In this document: in pieces, positions 30,305 through 34,725 of the stretch
Layout of the letters: each line of letters starts with the position of its first letter
Numbering within the stretch: the first letter of the stretch is position 1
Assembly (NCBI GenBank): GCA_947626545.1
Contig: CANQSS010000022.1
Location: 1 to 34,725, forward strand
Source of the DNA: an uncultured Akkermansia sp.
GTDB taxonomy: Bacteria; Verrucomicrobiota; Verrucomicrobiia; Verrucomicrobiales; Akkermansiaceae
DNA length: 34,725 bases
Direction of reading: 5' to 3'
Made by a program: the position numbers and the translations under genes
Notes under the pieces: generated by a model
What the model saw: the letters and a program-made list of their open reading frames with translations, nothing else
The model's database searches: none
What the model was told of the DNA's origin: nothing

Positions 30305-30885
30305 GAGTTACGCACAAAGCGTGCCGAATATATTGTCTTGCCTTGCGCCTCCCACTGACGCTGAAAATCTGTCGCCGGATAATTTTCTAGGTCCGTCCAC
30401 TCCTCCCGCCGGAACAGCGGCGAGCCTCCCACGATCTCACACACCCAACTGTAGTATTCCTCATGATCGGTACGGAAAAGCAGTTCCCCTTCCGGAGCCA
30501 ATACGCGATACAGCACCGGCACGGTGTCCTCCTGCACAAAACGCTTTTTATGGTGCCTCTCTTTGGGCCAGGGATCCGGGAAAAGATAGTGCAGCCGCCG
30601 CACGCTTTCCGCCTGCAGCATCCATTCCAAGAAGTAACGGCTTTCTGCCCGCACACCTCGCACATTCTCCAGTCCCTGTGCCTCCGCCCGACTGCACACT
30701 TTACGAAGGCGTCCCAGCAAACGCTCAACTCCTATGTACAACCGCTCTGGGTGCTGATGCGCCACCGCCAGCAAAAACCCGCCGTCACCACAGCCCAAAT
30801 CCACCTCACATTCCTGCCCGCTCCCAAAAATATCCGCCACGCTGTAGCGGCGGAAATAATCCGGCGGTATGAAAGCGGTTGCCAT
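30301..30885 (-). CDS. trmB: tRNA (guanine-N7-)-methyltransferase
   Basis: SAM-dependent enzyme making m7G46 in tRNA variable loops. The SAM motif VDLGCGDGGFLLAVA is at about residues 28-42. YLFPDPWPKERHHKKR is the unmistakable TrmB signature with catalytic Asp and tRNA-binding basic residues, LLFRTDHEEYY follows, and TDFQRQWEAQGKTIY closes the C terminus. The length of 194 aa is short but complete. It starts 6 nt after the upstream gene and overlaps tgt by ATGA, giving an operon with two tRNA-modifying enzymes. Confidence 0.94.
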   Translation of the reverse strand: MATAFIPPDYFRRYSVADIFGSGQECEVDLGCGDGGFLLAVAHQHPERLYIGVERLLGRLRKVCSRAEAQGLENVRGVRAESRYFLEWMLQAESVRRLHYLFPDPWPKERHHKKRFVQEDTVPVLYRVLAPEGELLFRTDHEEYYSWVCEIVGGSPLFRREEWTDLENYPATDFQRQWEAQGKTIYSARFVRNS

Positions 30886-30891
30886 GGCGGC

Positions 30892-31923
30892 TCAGCGTTT
30901 ATCTCCCTGCTTTGGTTTGAGCGGCACAGCGTGCATCGGCTGAGGTTGCTCTCCCTTGTATTGCGGATTCATGGAGGCAATATGTTCGTTGGTCACCGTG
31001 AAAGTGAAGTTTCCCCCGTTTGCCGCATCCTTCTCATCCAACACATGGTCGAATACGCACACCGGGTGATTTCCCCCGGTCTCCGGCATCACAAACACGC
31101 CGATAGCCATGCTCGGATGATCCTGCTCATTGCTGCTCGGCTTAATGGTGTAAGTAATGGTATTGGCGCCTCGCCTCAGTCCGCCGGATATGGTATCCGC
31201 ACGCCGCTCATCGTCAAACTCATGGATGGAAACGCCGTTGATGCGCATCTCAATCTCACGGCCGGGGCAATCTACGAACACCTTGCCGATAAGTTCCGGA
31301 TTGGCGCACGCAGGCGGAGCGGACGGGATACTGCGGTACGGGTGGAATCCATCTTGCTCGCGCAGGACACTCAGGTCACGCCCACGCAGTCGCTTCAGCA
31401 CGCCCGGCAACCGGCTCAGATCAAAAAATCGTGTCTGATCCAACCGCCATTTCCCGTTCTCGTACACAAACTCCAGCACAAAAGCGTTCTCCTTTGCCCC
31501 GGCATCCCCAAGCTGCATCTTTCCTATGTAGGTCGCCGCCATCGTTCGCCCATTGCACCCGCTGAGCGCCCCCACGAAGTGAAAGTTTTCTAACTGCGGC
31601 GCCTGCCGTGCACTGCGAAAAAAATCTCGCGGGAAACTACCGCGTTCAGAGACAATGAGGTTTCGCACTTTCATCTGCCGGGCGGTGGAAGTGCTGTTAC
31701 GCCATGCAGCTTCATCTCCTCGTTGCACACTCAACCGCCACGTATTGTAGGTAGTGTCCGCTAGCTCGCGTGCCTTCTCCTGATTTGGGGTGGCAATGCC
31801 ATCCGGCGTCACTTGCAAGTTGGTATTTGCCTGCGAGCCGGCGGGCGTTGGCGTTTGCTGCGCTGCTGCCACTCCGACCCACACTATTCCGGCTGCTACG
31901 GAAGTTGCAAAAAGTTTTCTCAT
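30892..31923 (-). CDS. Exported protein of unknown function
   Basis: 343 aa, unrecognised. The N-terminal signal peptide FATSVAAGIVWVGVAAAQ is cleaved near residue 22. The mature region begins with a Thr/Pro/Asn-rich linker, then a mixed domain with LADTTYNTWRLSVQRGDEAAWRNSTS, a strand-turn FVLEFVYENGKWRLDQTRFF that looks like an NTF2-type or DUF4878-type fold (inference), and a beta-rich C-terminal domain (SMAIGVFVMPE, FTFTVTNEHIA). It is first in the operon with trmB, tgt and yajC but has no obvious link to tRNA modification. It shares a divergent promoter region with the hydrolase gene. Confidence 0.72.
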   Translation of the reverse strand: MRKLFATSVAAGIVWVGVAAAQQTPTPAGSQANTNLQVTPDGIATPNQEKARELADTTYNTWRLSVQRGDEAAWRNSTSTARQMKVRNLIVSERGSFPRDFFRSARQAPQLENFHFVGALSGCNGRTMAATYIGKMQLGDAGAKENAFVLEFVYENGKWRLDQTRFFDLSRLPGVLKRLRGRDLSVLREQDGFHPYRSIPSAPPACANPELIGKVFVDCPGREIEMRINGVSIHEFDDERRADTISGGLRRGANTITYTIKPSSNEQDHPSMAIGVFVMPETGGNHPVCVFDHVLDEKDAANGGNFTFTVTNEHIASMNPQYKGEQPQPMHAVPLKPKQGDKR

Positions 31924-31933
31924 TGCCCCTCAA

Positions 31934-31976
31934 TTCATACATCAGACTTGCCTTTTTGGCAAGAAAATTGCATACT
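31934..31976. promoter_or_regulatory. Divergent promoters with overlapping -35 boxes in a palindrome
   Basis: The palindrome CTTGCC-TTTTT-GGCAAG (31947-31963) holds both -35 elements: TTGCCT (31948-31953) for the rightward hydrolase, with -10 CATACT (31971-31976), and TTGCCA (31957-31962) for the leftward operon, with -10 TATGAA (31934-31939). Both spacers are 17 nt. The distances to the start codons are 11 and 10 nt. Confidence 0.6.
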
Positions 31977-31987
31977 CGTGCGCGGGT

Positions 31988-32869
31988 ATGACGCCATTTA
32001 CCGGCCAATATCGCGCTCCATCAGCGCGAAGCAATCATGAGTTGCTCTGTTCCGCCCCCTTCGTTGTTTGGAAGCGCTTTGCAGATGGTTTTTCCCTGCG
32101 TGCTTTCATCTTCACGCCCCCAAATCATTCTCTGCAAAATCCACGACCGGCTGTCCTCTTCTTCTGTGGGGGAATGTGGTCTCACGACCGAGCTGATGAC
32201 TTTGCGGCCTGGGCTCTGCACCTCGCCCACCGCGGCGTTGTCTGCGTCATCCCCGAATACCGCAACTACGACCATTTCGATGTGGCCGCCGATGAAATTA
32301 TTTTAGAAGGCATTGACGCATGGCACTGGCTGCATGACAATGCTCCGGGTCTCGGCATTGATCCTCGCCGCATCACGCTGGCGGGCGAAGATGCCGGTGG
32401 TCTCATGGCTCTCAACGCCGGCATGCAGCCCATCGTTCACAAGCGCAGGTTCTGGCAACTCGGCAAACGCGATGTTTTACCCCTTTCTCCATGCGCTCTC
32501 GCAATTTTTCGCGGCATTGTAGATACCGAGGCTCAAGAAGCGCGTCCCCTCTGCATCCACTTGGATAGTTCCAACCCCGAGCGCGTGAATCCCTGCGCAC
32601 TCCTGCGGAAAAATCTGCCCCCGCTCTTCTGCGTTCATGGCATGCGCGATCCTTTGCTGGATTGCGAGTTGCGCGAGTGGTTCTGCAAAGAATGGCAACG
32701 CCTCGGTAACGACGTGCAGTTCTTGCCCTGCCCCCATGCAGACCACTCGATCACGCGCTTTGAAGTAAATCCTGCCGTCTTCGAATACATCCTCCTCGCT
32801 TGGGAGGAGTTCATGATCATTCGCTCCCTCTGGCCGGAGGAAGTGATGGAAGAACCCACCCTCAACTAA
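31988..32869 (+). CDS. Alpha/beta hydrolase fold protein with Asp at the nucleophile position
   Basis: 293 aa, no signal peptide. The fold is like the esterases of the HSL/xylan-esterase group: AVLFFCGGMWSHDRADDFAAW (oxyanion region), VVCVIPEYRNYDHFDVAADE, the lid-adjacent GIDPRR, the nucleophile elbow ITLAGEDAGGLMAL, the acid in CVHGMRDPLLD, and the base His in CPHADHSIT. In this group the elbow normally reads G-x-S-A-G-G; here it is G-E-D-A-G-G, so Ser is replaced by Asp. ATG 31988 is chosen because the frame upstream lies over the promoter and the neighbouring gene. The substrate is unknown. Confidence 0.8.
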   Translation: MTPFTGQYRAPSARSNHELLCSAPFVVWKRFADGFSLRAFIFTPPNHSLQNPRPAVLFFCGGMWSHDRADDFAAWALHLAHRGVVCVIPEYRNYDHFDVAADEIILEGIDAWHWLHDNAPGLGIDPRRITLAGEDAGGLMALNAGMQPIVHKRRFWQLGKRDVLPLSPCALAIFRGIVDTEAQEARPLCIHLDSSNPERVNPCALLRKNLPPLFCVHGMRDPLLDCELREWFCKEWQRLGNDVQFLPCPHADHSITRFEVNPAVFEYILLAWEEFMIIRSLWPEEVMEEPTLN

Positions 32870-32876
32870 GACCCTC

Positions 32877-33174
32877 ACGATGTACGATGTACGATGTACG
32901 ATTTGGAATAATGCGCAGCGGAGCTGCAGGAACTTCGCAATCGTACACAGCGCCACCGAGCGCCGTTAGGCGCCCCCGCGCAACGCGCGCGAATTCGCAC
33001 ATCGTACATCGTACATGGGCAGACTCCGTCTGCCACCGCCGCTTTCTAACTACGCCCGATCGCGGCCTTCAAAATTCCGCTTTGCATTCGCTCCGCCTCC
33101 TCCGCGCAACGCGCGCGAACTTCCAAATCGTACATCGCACATCGTACCTCGTACATAGGCAGGCTCCGCCTGCC
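32877..33174 (+). repeat. Composite intergenic repeat, block I
   Basis: Fills the convergent hydrolase/recA gap. It contains an inverted-orientation 7-mer array (32877-32903, read as TACGATG) with stem GCAGC/GCTGC (32915-32927), then forward units: a 7-mer pair near 32938, CGCAACGCGCGCGAATTCGC, an array at 33001-33016, stem GGCAGAC/GTCTGCC (33018-33034), the GC-rich module (about 33038-33125) and an array at 33127-33157 with the perfect stem GGCAGGC/GCCTGCC (33158-33174). It ends 8 nt before the recA stop codon. Confidence 0.9.
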
Positions 33175-33182
33175 ACCGCCTT

Positions 33183-34211
33183 CTACTTCTTTTCATCGAG
33201 CTTGGCGCGCACCTTCGCCTCCACCTCGGCATAAAGCTCCTCTTTTTTACGCAACTCGTCCTTGGCTGCATCGCGTCCCTGCGCCAATTGTGCTCCATTG
33301 TAGCTGAACCACGACCCCCGTTTCTGAATGATGTCGTACTCCATCGCCAAATCAATCAGGCTGCCCACGGAGGATATGCCCTCGTTGTACATGATATCAA
33401 ATTCGCATTCTGTGAAGGGAGGCGCTACCTTATTCTTGACGACTTTCAGCTTGGTGCGATTGCCCACCACGGCGCCATCCGTCCCCTTAATCTGCCCTAT
33501 GCGCCGTATATCACAGCGCACCGAGGCGTAGAATTTCAGTGCGCGCCCGCCGGGTGTGGTCTCCGGATTGCCAAACATCACCCCGATCTTTTCGCGAATC
33601 TGATTGGTAAAAATGCACACAGTGCGAGCCTTTGCAATAAGGGAAGTGAGCTTACGCAGCGCGGCGCTCATCAATCGTGCCTGCGCGCCCACTGTGCTGT
33701 CTCCTATATCTCCCTCCAACTCCTGCCGCGTCACCAGAGCTGCTACGGAGTCCACCACAATCACATCAATGGTGTTGGAGCGAACCAATGCCTCACATAT
33801 CTGCAAAGCCTCCTCCCCGCTTCCGGGTTGAGATACGAGCAAATCATCCAAGTTCACTCCCAACTTCGCAGCGTACGAGGGATCCAGTGCGTGTTCCACG
33901 TCGATGAATGCCGCCAGTCCCCCTGCCTTCTGCGCCTGCGCAATAGCCGTGAGCGTCAAAGTCGTCTTGCCGGATGACTCCGGTCCAAATATCTCGACGA
34001 CTCGCCCGCGAGGAAAACCGCCCACTCCCAACGCCCTGTCAATCAGCAAATTGCCCGTCGGTATCACATCCACCTCCATCTTTTTCTGGTCGCCCAGCCG
34101 CATGATGGCGTTCTCCCCAAAATCCTTCTGTATCTGTAGCATTGCCGCATCCAACGCCCGCTGCCTCTGCACACGCATCTTCTCTTGCTCCGGTGTCAAT
34201 TCCTTACTCAT
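33183..34211 (-). CDS. recA: Recombinase A
   Basis: 342-aa DNA strand-exchange ATPase and LexA co-protease. The Walker A loop GPESSGKTT lies in [20 protein letters not shown] near residue 70-90. Also seen are the catalytic Glu region [15 protein letters not shown], Walker [14 protein letters not shown], loop 1 [21 protein letters not shown] and loop 2 [21 protein letters not shown]. The C-terminal domain ends in a Glu/Lys-rich tail. ATG 34211 ([20 protein letters not shown]) is chosen from the promoter, 9 nt upstream, and the usual RecA N terminus; the frame is open 69 nt further. No LexA box was recognised. Confidence 0.96.
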   Translation of the reverse strand: MSKELTPEQEKMRVQRQRALDAAMLQIQKDFGENAIMRLGDQKKMEVDVIPTGNLLIDRALGVGGFPRGRVVEIFGPESSGKTTLTLTAIAQAQKAGGLAAFIDVEHALDPSYAAKLGVNLDDLLVSQPGSGEEALQICEALVRSNTIDVIVVDSVAALVTRQELEGDIGDSTVGAQARLMSAALRKLTSLIAKARTVCIFTNQIREKIGVMFGNPETTPGGRALKFYASVRCDIRRIGQIKGTDGAVVGNRTKLKVVKNKVAPPFTECEFDIMYNEGISSVGSLIDLAMEYDIIQKRGSWFSYNGAQLAQGRDAAKDELRKKEELYAEVEAKVRAKLDEKK

Positions 34212-34220
34212 ATCGTCCCG

Positions 34221-34249
34221 AGCATACCTGTTTCCCTCTCTCCTTGCAA
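34221..34249 (-). promoter_or_regulatory. recA promoter
   Basis: Minus-strand -35 TTGCAA (34244-34249), a 17-nt spacer and the -10 TATGCT (34221-34226) leave 9 nt to ATG 34211, so the mRNA is probably almost leaderless. Confidence 0.6.
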
Positions 34250-34339
34250 GCCGAATCTTCGCCATAGTCACCACAGGCACACATCTGTCCCAAGAAAAAG
34301 CAATCCCAACACACAGTTATCGACGCGCAATGTATCATA

Positions 34340-34650
34340 ATGTGTTCATAATTTACGATTTAAACACACTCTTACCACCCGCACAACGCGCGCGGATTCG
34401 GCAAACGCCAGCGACGACCAAACGCATCTCGTCGTTCTTACCACCCGCACAGCGCGCGGATTCGGCAGTCGTACATAGGCGGCGTCAGCCGCCACCGCCG
34501 CTTTCTAACCACGCCCGATCACGGCTCCAAGACATCCCCTCGCTCCCGCTCCGCCTCCTCCGCGCATCGCGCGCGAACTTCCAAATCGTACATCCTACAT
34601 CCTACATCGTACATAGGCGGAGCCTCCATCGTACATCGAAAATCGTACAT
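34340..34650 (+). repeat. Composite intergenic repeat, block J
   Basis: Gene-free DNA upstream of recA. A degenerate 7-mer (TTTACGATTT) is near 34352. A direct repeat of about 30 nt (CTTACCACCCGCACA...CGCGCGGATTCGGCA) occurs near 34370 and 34439. The stem GGCGGC/GCCGCC (34479-34494) is identical to that in block E. The GC-rich module follows (about 34497-34583), then a diverged 7-mer array with ATCCTAC variants (34585-34620) and further units to 34650. Bases 34281-34339 show nothing definite. Confidence 0.82.
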
Positions 34651-34654
34651 CTGC

Positions 34655-34725
34655 CATCTCGAAAAACTCAATTTTATAAGGAACGGGAGTGTAACAAGAG
34701 TCGACTCCTCCTCCTTTTCGAGATG
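34655..34725 (+). repeat. Structured 71-nt inverted repeat at the right edge
   Basis: CATCTCGAAAA (34655-34665) and TTTTCGAGATG (34715-34725) are perfect 11-bp inverted repeats. Inside them AGGA (34679-34682) and GGAGT (34686-34690) can pair with TCCT (34709-34712) and ACTCC (34704-34708), giving a long interrupted hairpin. The right arm ends on the last base of the window, so whether the element continues is unknown. Confidence 0.5.

Noticed and set aside
34309..34320. CACAGTTATCGACG near recA as a DnaA box or origin
   Set aside because: It differs from TTATCCACA at the core, is single, and no dnaA, dnaN or AT-rich unwinding region accompanies it.

Overview
The window reads as chromosomal DNA of a Gram-negative bacterium. 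It has a diaminopimelate and shikimate pathway, several lipobox-bearing lipoproteins, a small beta-barrel-like protein with a C-terminal Phe, LysM proteins, an L,D-transpeptidase and an AmiC-type amidase. The protein style, the near absence of Shine-Dalgarno sequences and the family mix fit the Verrucomicrobiota/PVC group (Akkermansia-like). That placement is inference; no rRNA is present. No phage, IS transposase, CRISPR array or resistance locus was seen.

Layout. 0-4 kb: panE and a TPR-like membrane protein converge on pgsA-xerD, followed by a tRNA-Ser(UGA). 4-7 kb: dapF-aroK, then a lipoprotein and a putative outer-membrane barrel, all leftward. 7-13.4 kb: a rightward run with a polysaccharide deacetylase, two small unknown proteins, a U32 peptidase-family protein and the coupled set nrnA-truB-ribF. 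13.5-15 kb: a stand-alone 41-aa lipoprotein, tsaE, and rplU-rpmA. 15.3-19.5 kb: hisS-sel1-rmlD, rmlB and an HU protein, leftward. 19.6-22.5 kb: an envelope operon (LysM, LysM, L,D-transpeptidase, small membrane protein). 22.9-27.4 kb: alr, a MerR regulator divergent from a prepilin peptidase, and an acyl-ACP thioesterase divergent from an amidase. 27.6-32.9 kb: aroE, the operon unknown-trmB-tgt-yajC, and an alpha/beta hydrolase. 33.2-34.2 kb: recA.

Two window-wide patterns stand out. First, eight gene borders plus the right-hand flank carry a composite intergenic repeat: tandem 7-mers of the form ATCGTA(A/C), flanked by stem-loops whose arms change together (GGCAGAC/GTCTGCC, GGCAGGC/GCCTGCC, GGCGGC/GCCGCC, AACCGCATT/AATGCGGTT, AAACGCATT/AATGCGTTT), plus longer GC-rich and AT-rich modules. 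The blocks lie only between transcription units, never inside operons, and one supplies the last 33 codons and stop of aroE. Second, about fifteen genes have a sigma70-like promoter (TTGnnn, 16-18 bp, TAnnnT) whose -10 box ends only 6-12 nt before the start codon. This predicts leaderless or nearly leaderless mRNAs and fixes several start codons.

Other oddities are a Tgt lacking all four usual zinc ligands, an alpha/beta hydrolase with Asp in place of the nucleophilic Ser, a tiny abundant-looking lipoprotein ending in Lys (a possible Lpp-like peptidoglycan tether), and a perfect 11-bp inverted repeat ending exactly at the right edge.
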